DNA of 5,763 bases from NCBI GenBank assembly GCA_022448645.1, contig JAKVBZ010000173.1, positions 1 to 5,763 of the forward strand, written 5' to 3'. How positions within the stretch are numbered: the first letter of the stretch is position 1; each line of letters starts with the position of its first letter. The notes under the pieces are model-generated. The model saw only the letters and a program-made list of their open reading frames with translations, did not search any database and was not told the origin of the DNA. The position numbers were made by a program, and so were the translations under genes. The DNA is from Pirellulaceae bacterium. Lineage in GTDB: Bacteria; Planctomycetota; Planctomycetia; Pirellulales; Pirellulaceae. Shown in pieces: positions 1 through 5,719 of this stretch.

Positions 1-109
1 CCGGAAAGTAGTTTTTCTTTAAAACGTTTGACTGGTTCAAACATCAGTAGATCTCACGGGCAACAAAAAATTACTTTCCAATACGGACTCTGGACGAAAA
101 CTGATTTTG

Positions 110-122
110 CGCTTAGCAAGCG
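110..122 (-). terminator. weak hairpin after the transporter gene
   Basis: A perfect 5-bp stem (CGCTT/AAGCG) with a 3-base loop lies 24 bases past the transporter stop codon. On the minus strand it is followed by a broken T-rich stretch (CAAAATCAGTTTT), not a clean U-tract. A T6 run follows about 40 bases further on, near 67-72, with only a 4-bp stem before it. Either could help end the transcript, but neither is a convincing intrinsic terminator. The rest of 1-146 shows no gene. Confidence 0.25.
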
Positions 123-146
123 TCTGACTCAAGTCACCCCACGTCA

Positions 147-1523
147 TTAAAAACGCTCAAGAAGTGGTTGAAAAGCGCGTAAAGTAATCAACGACGTCAG
201 AATCACCGATGCCCACAGCCAACAGTCCAAAAGAACAGACGGGCGTAGACGTTCGTCTAAACGAGCATATCGCAAATAGACGACAGCCAGACAGACGATG
301 GGTAGCAGCACGGCAATGGGAAGAATTCCCGTCACGATCATGGCCAACGGAGGAATGTCCAACCGGGTCAATTGTGAACCAAGTGCGAACAGCACAGCGC
401 AAAAAACGAGAAACCTGCGGACCCAAAGTCGACGAGACACCTCGTCATCGATCTGGATGATTCCCATCAGTCGAAAGCAATCGGGCAATAGCCGTGAGTA
501 ACCGGCGATCGAGACAAATAGAGTTGAAAAGAGAACTAAAAAGGAGCACCCCACAAATAGCCAGTAAGCCCAATCACCATAAGTCTCCGTATACATGGCA
601 GACAAGGTAGTGATGATCTCCATTTTTTGCGGTACGATCTGCTGGGCGTGGAGTACGGCTGCACCAAGCAGATAAAAGGCCAAGGTTGTCGTTGTATAGA
701 TCAACATCGCAAAAATGCAGTCCAGTTGCATCACGCGAATCCAACCCCGGGCACGTGCTTCCCATTCGTCAGTCGGTTCATTAGGGCCGCACCAACGAGC
801 ATACCCTTTTTCCACGCACCAGTAGGGATAATAGATAATTTCGGTCGCACTCAAACCAACGGCCGCCACAACCGCTAAAGCGATACCTCCGCCGCCTTCC
901 ACGAATTCAGCGGCTCGTGGCATTTGGAACGAAAATCCTTCGGCCAGTTGTGCCCAGGTAATAGCATAAGGTGTCCACTGAATCAGCAGCGCCGATACAA
1001 TGATGGAGATAGAGAACAGGCTAACCAACACGGTCGAAACCTTTTCCACCACCTGGTATCTCCCATTAAAAAGGATCACCAGGCAAACCGCGCACACGAT
1101 CGGTCCCCAAATCAGTGGTTCAAACAGACCGATGGTTTCGGAGAGGCACTCACCCACCGTCAGTGCAATGCCACCAAGCTGAATCACACCCAGTAGCACA
1201 GCGATCAGCCAAGCCCACACAGCCCAGCCCGCTCCAAGACTTGGTCCTGGCAAACGATTGAGCGCGGTTAACGAGGTGTCTCCCGAAGAAATCGTATACC
1301 TGCCAATTTCCTCTTGCACTGCGACCTTCAGAAAGCAGGCCGCCACAATCAACCACAGCGCTCGGAATCCTGCCTGAGCACCAAACGCGGTCGTTACGAT
1401 CAGTTCGCCCGATCCAACCAGTGTCGCTGTTAAGATGAGTGACGGTCCAATATATCGTATCCGCTGCCAAAACACCGTCGGTGGCTGTCGGATCCCTGTT
1501 GCGGGAATGGCTGATAATTGCAT
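147..1523 (-). CDS. divergent Nramp-family membrane transporter
   Basis: A polytopic inner-membrane protein of the Nramp (LeuT-fold) family with about 11 hydrophobic segments. Numbering is from the ATG at 1523 (458 aa). The first helix reads GPSLILTATLVGSGELIVTT at about 26-45. It aligns without gaps to the Nramp helix-1 signature, followed by the conserved GxQxG-like AFGAQAG. In classical Nramp proteins this helix carries DPGN, where D and N bind metal; here it is GSGE. The helix-6 signature MPHN is replaced by ATEI at about 226-229. The substrate is therefore probably not the usual Mn/Fe ion and is unknown. A GTG at 1595 would add 24 residues with no Shine-Dalgarno. The ATG at 1523 is preferred because it starts just before the conserved region and a promoter-like pair lies inside the extension. 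The neighbouring secreted glycosidase gene is 188-260 bases upstream on the same strand. The family is confident; the substrate is not. Confidence 0.88.
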   Translation of the reverse strand: MQLSAIPATGIRQPPTVFWQRIRYIGPSLILTATLVGSGELIVTTAFGAQAGFRALWLIVAACFLKVAVQEEIGRYTISSGDTSLTALNRLPGPSLGAGWAVWAWLIAVLLGVIQLGGIALTVGECLSETIGLFEPLIWGPIVCAVCLVILFNGRYQVVEKVSTVLVSLFSISIIVSALLIQWTPYAITWAQLAEGFSFQMPRAAEFVEGGGGIALAVVAAVGLSATEIIYYPYWCVEKGYARWCGPNEPTDEWEARARGWIRVMQLDCIFAMLIYTTTTLAFYLLGAAVLHAQQIVPQKMEIITTLSAMYTETYGDWAYWLFVGCSFLVLFSTLFVSIAGYSRLLPDCFRLMGIIQIDDEVSRRLWVRRFLVFCAVLFALGSQLTRLDIPPLAMIVTGILPIAVLLPIVCLAVVYLRYARLDERLRPSVLLDCWLWASVILTSLITLRAFQPLLERF

Positions 1524-1565
1524 GCTGACTTCAGAGTGATTGATTTGCGGGATATTTGGAATTGA

Positions 1566-1594
1566 AGTATACGTACGCAAATAGCCAACGTCCA
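1566..1594 (-). promoter_or_regulatory. candidate promoter of the transporter gene
   Basis: On the minus strand, TGGACG (1594-1589, 4/6 to the sigma-70 -35 consensus) is followed after 17 bases by TATACT (1571-1566, 5/6 to the -10 consensus). Transcription would begin near 1559, giving a leader of about 35 bases before the ATG at 1523. That is downstream of the GTG at 1595, so a real promoter here would favour the shorter protein. This is prediction by eye only. Confidence 0.3.
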
Positions 1595-1783
1595 CATGAC
1601 GGCCTGAGACTATCGAATCTCCAGGGACTAGCGTTTCCTACCACTCACTTTAGGTGATATTCCTTCTTAGAGGAAGATGAAGATACCAAAGCAAGTGGCT
1701 CTGGGTCAGCACTCGATGGCTAACGAATCCTGAAACTGCTTCTTCGTGTTGACAACTCCCTACATCCGGCGACATGGTGGAAG

Positions 1784-2731
1784 CTATTGCTTGAAATAAA
1801 CACCTAAGTTGCTGCCGTTGGCGCGCTCTGTCGATTGGAATGGTGCTCGTACATTCTCTCGGTCATTCGACGCGCCGTTGCCAACAGGGCTGTTCAGTAG
1901 ACGGCACTTATCCTCACCAGACGCCGCGGGATCCCACCAAGCCATGGTTGTGGAACCACCTCCATCCATATTGATACCAGTATGAGCTCCGAAATGCTTG
2001 AGCCATGTGCCAACCGCCTGTGTGGTGGCGCCAGCACTGGCCGGTTGCCGTCCGTCAATCGTCATCATCAACACATAGCGGTGGTCACTCGACAAACCTA
2101 ATCCGGTACGAGGATGGTGATCATCTCCTGAAGGTCGTACTTGTCCGTTGAGCAGACATAACCCGAATCCACTAACAGCAGTTTCAATGTCCGTAACGTC
2201 CATATCGGCCCCCGCACCTTCGATACGCAACTCACCTGACTCTGTGACGATAAACGATGGGGTCCCGCTCCCTCGCGATACGAGCGTCCCGGCCGAAACG
2301 AGCAGGCCCAGAACGTCCGTCGGTGTTTCCGCTTGATAGGGGACGGGCCAGGGGGAAAACGCATCAGCATTGGTCGCCACGACAAGCTGCCTATTCGTTT
2401 TTTGCGACTCGCGAATGAAATTTCGCACCGTCTGCCGTCGGGTTTCTTGTTTTCCTTCAACCCATTCGCTGTATCGGCCGCTCGCGTGAAAACTGAGTTC
2501 CGGAGTGTGACTGTCAACGCGTAAACAGTTGATGACAGTTCTCGATGGGTTCACCACTTCGACTCGCACGTGCTGGATACCTGAATACAGAGTGTGTGAC
2601 TTACTCCAGTCATACGTGCCCTCTTGGGCAATCATTCCGGAAGCGCATACGCTGACAGTTAGAATCGCTGAAATTGCTCGGACAGCAAACGCACACGCAT
2701 AGCAAGACATCAATGGCTGGGTCAGCTTCAT
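1784..2731 (-). CDS. secreted phosphodiester glycosidase (NAGPA) family protein
   Basis: A 315-aa exported protein of the phosphodiester glycosidase family (Pfam NAGPA/DUF2233), named after the enzyme that uncovers mannose-6-phosphate on lysosomal proteins. Bacterial members are thought to act on cell-surface or extracellular phosphodiester-linked sugars; the substrate here is unknown. Residues 1 to about 36 form a signal peptide with a hydrophobic core at about 12-34 and possible cleavage after GMIA. Family landmarks are in order: VATNADAF (118-125), HHPRTGLGL (205-213), TIDGRQP (224-230), GINMDGGGSTTM (252-263) and the closing NSPVGNG...RENV (280-294). Length and motif order look complete for a single-domain member. 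The ATG is preceded by GAGG (2746-2743) with an 11-base spacer, acceptable but long. The gene stands alone, well separated from DUF1501 upstream and the transporter downstream, so co-function is not implied. Confidence 0.88.
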   Translation of the reverse strand: MKLTQPLMSCYACAFAVRAISAILTVSVCASGMIAQEGTYDWSKSHTLYSGIQHVRVEVVNPSRTVINCLRVDSHTPELSFHASGRYSEWVEGKQETRRQTVRNFIRESQKTNRQLVVATNADAFSPWPVPYQAETPTDVLGLLVSAGTLVSRGSGTPSFIVTESGELRIEGAGADMDVTDIETAVSGFGLCLLNGQVRPSGDDHHPRTGLGLSSDHRYVLMMTIDGRQPASAGATTQAVGTWLKHFGAHTGINMDGGGSTTMAWWDPAASGEDKCRLLNSPVGNGASNDRENVRAPFQSTERANGSNLGVYFKQ

Positions 2732-2742
2732 CGTTCATCAAA

Positions 2743-2746
2743 CCTC
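2743..2746 (-). promoter_or_regulatory. ribosome binding site of the glycosidase gene
   Basis: GAGG on the minus strand lies 11 bases before the ATG at 2731. It is the only Shine-Dalgarno-like sequence near any of the three minus-strand starts, and it supports this start. Confidence 0.45.
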
Positions 2747-2756
2747 AACAAGGGTG

Positions 2757-2785
2757 ATAGAATCTCTTATCCAACTTCGTGACAA
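2757..2785 (-). promoter_or_regulatory. candidate promoter of the glycosidase gene
   Basis: On the minus strand, TTGTCA (2785-2780, 5/6 to the -35 consensus) stands 17 bases before TTCTAT (2762-2757, only 3/6 to the -10 consensus). The implied transcript would start near 2750 and carry the GAGG site in a leader of about 20 bases. The poor -10 element keeps confidence low. Confidence 0.25.
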
Positions 2786-2941
2786 TCACGCGTTGACCGT
2801 GGAATGGAGGATGTTCCTCCAATGGCACAAACCCATGAGCACAAACAGCGTGGCAGGAACCACGATCCCCACAGGTCTAGGTACCATGATAACGTTCAAA
2901 ACCAGGACGTCCAAACTGCCATCTATAAAGACCGCCGTCAA
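2786..2941 (-). other. doubtful small hydrophobic reading frame
   Basis: This minus-strand frame starts with TTG at 2941 (51 aa) or ATG at 2887 (33 aa) and stops at 2788-2786. Its C-terminal half, with VVPATLFVLMGLCHWRN, is hydrophobic and ends in an Arg. That resembles a PEP-CTERM sorting tail (PEP, hydrophobic helix, basic end) whose Pro-Glu has been lost. No Shine-Dalgarno precedes the ATG, and the frame overlaps the candidate glycosidase promoter region. It may be a small membrane protein, a worn PEP-CTERM remnant, or chance. I cannot name a function. Confidence 0.18.
2805..2821. repeat. 7-bp perfect inverted repeat upstream of the glycosidase gene
   Basis: TGGAGGA and TCCTCCA are separated by TGT. 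The repeat sits 74-90 bases upstream of the glycosidase ATG, just beyond the candidate -35 element, where an operator could lie. No T-run follows on either strand, so it is not an intrinsic terminator. The 3-base loop could also form a short RNA hairpin. Confidence 0.4.
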
Positions 2942-3083
2942 GGCTACCTGCTCTTATCCTTCACATGGCCCCCGCCTGCATGTTTGAAATTTAAAAGAAA
3001 ATCCAATCGTTCACACGCTAATCAAGCACACTACCGTTGTCCACGTCTACGGTTTCACCTGCCTGCCGACGAAACTGAATATT

Positions 3084-3108
3084 TCACGGTATTCCCTGAA
3101 ATCCGTGA
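3084..3108 (-). repeat. inverted repeat just after DUF1501
   Basis: TCACGG (3084-3089) and CCGTGA (3103-3108) form a 6-bp stem with a 13-base loop, starting 17 bases past the DUF1501 stop. The following minus-strand sequence (AATATTCAG) has no U-tract, so this is at best a weak 3'-end hairpin. Confidence 0.25.
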
Positions 3109-3125
3109 CTACGTTTATTGTCGAG

Positions 3126-4445
3126 TTAAACGAGTTCACGAATGGGGCGTGCCGTGGGCGGAAGAATAGGAATTGGGATTTCGGAACGATCCCGGATGAG
3201 CAACGATGAATCAATACCAAGGTTGTGATACACCGTGGCCAATACATCGCGATAATCGATCGGCCGGTCGTGCGCTTCACCGGCGTGATCGTCCGTGCTG
3301 CCGATGACTTGCCCGCTCGGCATACCACCACCAGCCAGCAGTGCACTATTCACTCGCGCCCAATGATCACGGCCAGCCTCCTTATTGATTCTTGGCGTGC
3401 GCCCAAATTCCCCCCACACAAGAAGCGTAACCTCCTGATCCAATCCGCGTTGATAGAGATCTTCGACCAACGCCGCGATGCCCTGGTCAAATATCGGTAA
3501 GTGCGTTTTTAGTTTTTCGAAATTGCGGCCATGCGTATCCCAAAAACCGTAAGCGACCGTCACACACCGTACACCCGCTTCGACTAATCGACGGGCCATC
3601 AGCAGCTGGTCGTTCCAGAGAGGTGCACCATCACCCCAACGCTTGGGCGTGCCACAGCCATAGCGCTCAAGCGTTTGAGCATCTTCTCGTTCGACGTCTA
3701 AAGCCTGAACCACCTGACTGGACGTCAGTACGTCGAAGGCTTGTTGCTGATAAGTATCGAATGAACGCAGGCCTTGTGTTCGTTTTTTTTCACTCAAGGC
3801 GTGCAGCAATTCACTTCTGCCGAGCAGCCGAGATTCGTGAATCTCTTTCAGTTTCATTACGTCCAGTTGTGAACCCTCGGCCTTGACCGGGTCATAACGG
3901 TTCCCCAAAACACCAGCGCCGCCGCTGTTGTAGGGGGAATGCTCCATGGTTGGAAACAAATCAACAGCGGCAGGCGTCAGCGGATTTGTAGGACCCTGCA
4001 GTTTGGAAACCACCCCTCCCACGTTCGGACGACCAGTGCGTTTTGCGATGCCCATTGGGTAGCCGGTAAGATTCTGCCAGCTCGTGTGTTCATCGCGCAG
4101 CCCAACGATAGATCGCAGAACGGTCATGCGGTCCATCACCTTGGCTAATCGCGGCAGATGCTCACAAATCTGAATCCCCGGTACAACCGTGTCGATCGGT
4201 GAAAACTCCCCCCGCACGTCGCCTGGGGCATTTGGTTTTAGATCCACTGTATCCTGGTGCGAGATGCCCCCAGACAGGTAGACCATGATGACAGACTTTT
4301 TCGTCGACCCACTACCTTGGAGTTCTTCGGAACGAAGCAATCTCGGAAGCGTCAATCCAGCCAAGGCCACCGAGCCGATGCTAAGTAACGAACGGCGAGT
4401 GAACTCTGGATGGAAACGACTGACTTCATTTTTCCAAATGAGCAT
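3126..4445 (-). CDS. DUF1501 family exported protein
   Basis: A full-length 439-aa DUF1501 protein, a family greatly expanded in planctomycetes, distantly related to the alkaline phosphatase/sulfatase fold; no member's reaction is known to me. The N-terminus FHPEFTRRSLLSIGSVALAG (11-30) is a twin-arginine-like leader, implying folded export. The core opens with VYLSGGISHQDTVDLKPNAP (55-74), matching the family's LSGGPSHxDTFDxKP signature with Ile for Pro. It continues with WDTHGRNF (302-309), WGEFGRTPRIN (344-354), GRDHW (358-362) and GQVIGSTDDHAGE (378-390), and closes with the usual VLATVYHNLGID and an RPIRELV tail. No Shine-Dalgarno precedes the ATG; a promoter positioned for leaderless transcription does. 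DUF1501 genes usually follow a DUF1549/DUF1553 cytochrome-type gene, but here the upstream neighbour is a decayed gene fragment, so this copy is orphaned. Confidence 0.93.
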   Translation of the reverse strand: MLIWKNEVSRFHPEFTRRSLLSIGSVALAGLTLPRLLRSEELQGSGSTKKSVIMVYLSGGISHQDTVDLKPNAPGDVRGEFSPIDTVVPGIQICEHLPRLAKVMDRMTVLRSIVGLRDEHTSWQNLTGYPMGIAKRTGRPNVGGVVSKLQGPTNPLTPAAVDLFPTMEHSPYNSGGAGVLGNRYDPVKAEGSQLDVMKLKEIHESRLLGRSELLHALSEKKRTQGLRSFDTYQQQAFDVLTSSQVVQALDVEREDAQTLERYGCGTPKRWGDGAPLWNDQLLMARRLVEAGVRCVTVAYGFWDTHGRNFEKLKTHLPIFDQGIAALVEDLYQRGLDQEVTLLVWGEFGRTPRINKEAGRDHWARVNSALLAGGGMPSGQVIGSTDDHAGEAHDRPIDYRDVLATVYHNLGIDSSLLIRDRSEIPIPILPPTARPIRELV

Positions 4446-4638
4446 GAGTACATGCTAAGCAAGTTCGGCATCGTGAGTCAATCGAAATTCACCGCTACGG
4501 GCAGATCAGAAACGTAGTCGCGAGCAATGAAAACGGCTAAACATTGTGTTCACCCAAACCACTCCCTGAGCGTTAGCCAACAAAGTCGTATCGTCTGACC
4601 ACCTGAAATTGATGTCGAGCCAATGCTTGTCGGATCAC
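4446..4638. other. spacer between DUF1501 and the gene remnant
   Basis: Apart from the DUF1501 promoter at its left end, this 193-base stretch shows no coding pattern, terminator or repeat that I can support. It is the 3' flank of the decayed minus-strand gene. Confidence 0.5.
4452..4481 (-). promoter_or_regulatory. promoter giving a leaderless DUF1501 mRNA
   Basis: On the minus strand, TTGACT (4481-4476, 5/6 to the -35 consensus) is followed after 18 bases by TAGCAT (4457-4452, 4/6 to the -10 consensus). Only six bases then separate the -10 box from the ATG at 4445, so transcription would start at or next to the A of the start codon. This fits the absence of any Shine-Dalgarno sequence before this gene. 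Confidence 0.45.
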
Positions 4639-4885
4639 TTACTCTTTCGGAAGCAGAATATAATCGGCAGCTGACAAATCGGTGGTGACGGTCGCCATGC
4701 CATCCGCATAATGAAGCTGCACTTTTTTTGCTGCTCCACCGAACGGGCATCCTTGGGCTTGTGGGGTAGCTTAAGTGTCACCATCAGATCCTTCAGCCGT
4801 GGATCGCTGCTCCAGTAACCAGCGTCAGCAGGGTACCACGCTCGTTATCGAGCAGATTTGCTTCGACAAACGGGTTGGAGCACTC
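4639..4885 (-). pseudogene. 3' remnant of an unidentified gene, two frameshifts
   Basis: Three frames of the minus strand join into one plausible protein end of about 80 residues. From about 4882 it reads NPFVEANLLDNERGTLLTLV. At 4815-4819 the frame shifts; restoring one A turns GTTACTGG into GTT AAC TGG and gives NWSSDPRLKDLMVTLKLP, then KDARSVEQQKK. At the A7 run (4729-4723) a second shift, cured by one more A, leads into VQLHYADGMATVTTDLSAAD and the stop at 4641-4639. The alternating hydrophobic pattern with a final AADYILLPK resembles the C-terminal beta-sandwich appended to some secreted glycoside-hydrolase-like proteins, an inference from texture only. The 5' part is missing: homology-like sequence ends where the oppositely oriented PEP-CTERM remnant begins. 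A minus-strand frame at 4550-4750 crosses this region but is only a by-product of the shift. Confidence 0.6.
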
Positions 4886-5204
4886 AGGGCGAGGATGCAA
4901 CCCTCTCGATTGAACTGGGGGAGGGTACCACCGCCGGTGACCAGTACGACCGCCTTGTCGTCGGAGGGCTGGCCAGTCTTGATGGCACGCTAAATGTAGC
5001 GTTGATCGACGTTTTACACTTGCTGGTTCCCTCGGATTTGTTGACCAGGCAGATTACCTGCTCTGGAACCACAATTTTGGCAACACCAGTGGCGGTGGCA
5101 ACTCGGCTGCGATTCCGGAACCTGCCACCTTGAGCCTCCTGCTTGTGACCGCGTTTGGAGTCCTTGCTCGCTGTCGTAACAACAGGGCCGCTTTGGTAGG
5201 ATAA
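4882..5204 (+). pseudogene. 3' remnant of a PEP-CTERM surface protein
   Basis: The plus strand holds the end of a large secreted planctomycete protein of the autotransporter-repeat/PEP-CTERM type. The first part reads TQGEDATLSIELGEG, then YDRLVVGGLASLDGTLNVAL, the usual beta-helix closing repeat. At 5008-5012 the frame slips; restoring one G turns ATCGACGTTTT into ATC GAC GGT TTT and gives LIDGFTLAG. The second part, starting in the CGT at 5010-5012, has VDQADYLLWNHNFGN, half of a dockerin-like DxADYxxW unit. It ends in a sorting tail: IPEPAT (CCG at 5115), a hydrophobic stretch, RCRNNR, stop at 5202-5204. The usual 60-100 residues between these parts are absent, so an internal deletion is likely. 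The tail would direct exosortase-dependent anchoring if the gene were intact. Its 5' part is lost at the joint with the minus-strand remnant. Confidence 0.75.
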
Positions 5205-5222
5205 GAGCGACACACTAACTAT

Positions 5223-5226
5223 AGGA
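5223..5226 (+). promoter_or_regulatory. ribosome binding site deciding a GTG start
   Basis: AGGA lies 7 bases before the GTG at 5234, and a TGA stop in the same frame (5231-5233) directly precedes that GTG. No earlier start is possible, and no ATG occurs in the first hundred codons, so this site supports GTG initiation. Confidence 0.5.
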
Positions 5227-5233
5227 TCTTTGA

Positions 5234-5713
5234 GTGGCTAGACAGGAAAGTGGCAACACGCAAAAACCGGTACTCACTCTTTTGGGGGTGCTGGTGGTTG
5301 TTTTGGTGGCAGTCCTTGCGTATCGATACTTCCCGCGCAAAAAGTTCGACATCCTGCCACTGGTGCCGGTTTCGGGGCGCATCCTGGTGGAAGGTGCTCC
5401 GCTGGATCGCGGGCGAATCCACCTGGTTCCGGCCGCAGACCGCGGCGCGGTGCATCAGTATTACTCGTCGGGCGATATTCAAGCAGATGGCAGTTACAGC
5501 CTGACGACCTACGGACGTTCGGGAGCCCCGCTGGGAAAGTACAAGGTGATGGTGGTTGCCAATCGCACGCCAATTCCAGAGTACCCGCTACCAAGCTGGA
5601 AACCCGACTGGCTTGTGCACCGGCGCTATACAAAACGTACCACCACCGACCTGGAGATGGAGGTCGTTGCGTCGCCTGCGGCCCAAACCTATGACCTGGA
5701 CCTGGAGCGGTGA
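5234..5713 (+). CDS. membrane-anchored transthyretin-like domain protein
   Basis: A 159-aa protein with one N-terminal membrane segment (about 12-30, VLTLLGVLVVVLVAVLAY), a basic stop (RYFPRKK), and an extracytoplasmic beta-sandwich. That domain has the planctomycete carboxypeptidase-regulatory-like/transthyretin-like pattern: VPVSGRILVEGAPLDRGRIH (44-63), then DIQADGSYSLTTY (81-93), GAPLGKYKVMVVA (97-109) and a closing strand TYDLDLE near the end. Most relatives carry a lipobox cysteine; this one has none and seems held by an uncleaved helix. The role is unknown; such proteins are probably structural or ligand-binding. Related genes are often found next to DUF1559 pseudopilin-like genes, and another frame begins seven bases downstream. 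The start is GTG with an AGGA site. It lies 29 bases after the PEP-CTERM remnant and is intact, in contrast to that decayed sequence. Confidence 0.75.
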   Translation: MARQESGNTQKPVLTLLGVLVVVLVAVLAYRYFPRKKFDILPLVPVSGRILVEGAPLDRGRIHLVPAADRGAVHQYYSSGDIQADGSYSLTTYGRSGAPLGKYKVMVVANRTPIPEYPLPSWKPDWLVHRRYTKRTTTDLEMEVVASPAAQTYDLDLER

Positions 5714-5719
5714 GCAGCG

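Larger units (their letters stand above)
2732..3125. other. 394-base intergenic region without a convincing gene
   Basis: The stretch between the glycosidase start and the DUF1501 stop has open frames on both strands, but none resembles a known family. The longest, on the plus strand from 2804, is basic and histidine-rich in composition and runs antisense into the 3' end of DUF1501. What can be seen is a 7-bp perfect inverted repeat (2805-2821), a 6-bp inverted repeat after the DUF1501 stop (3084-3108), the weak promoter listed separately, and a small hydrophobic minus-strand frame (2786-2941). Confidence 0.6.
4639..5204. other. back-to-back gene remnants joined near 4879-4888
   Basis: Two C-terminal gene ends point away from each other and meet without spacer. 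The minus-strand reading CSNPFVEAN stops looking protein-like at about 4885, and the plus-strand reading TQGEDATLSIELG becomes convincing from about 4882. Such a joint needs a rearrangement that removed both 5' halves, by deletion plus inversion. No transposase, attachment site or long repeat is visible at the joint. Confidence 0.5.

Noticed and set aside
1150..1470. A 106-codon frame inside the transporter gene
   Set aside because: It is an out-of-phase shadow of the Nramp coding sequence with no recognisable motif.
1655..1685. A small hairpin (TTCCT/AGGAA) and short plus-strand frame between the transporter and glycosidase genes
   Set aside because: The stem is five pairs without a T-tract, and the frame has only 18 codons with a purine run too close to its ATG to act as a binding site.
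2804..3169. A 121-codon plus-strand frame in the intergenic region
   Set aside because: Its sequence is basic and low in the hydrophobic patterning of a folded protein, resembles no family I know, and its 3' third is antisense to the DUF1501 coding end.
4723..4729. Programmed ribosomal frameshifting at the A7 run
   Set aside because: The same remnant has a second frameshift without a slippery sequence and lacks its 5' half, so decay explains it better.
4550..4750. A 66-codon minus-strand frame
   Set aside because: It is an out-of-phase reading across the 3' end of the frameshifted remnant; the other two frames give the protein-like sequence.
4884..5213. A 109-codon minus-strand frame
   Set aside because: It is antisense to the PEP-CTERM remnant, which has clear family motifs on the plus strand.
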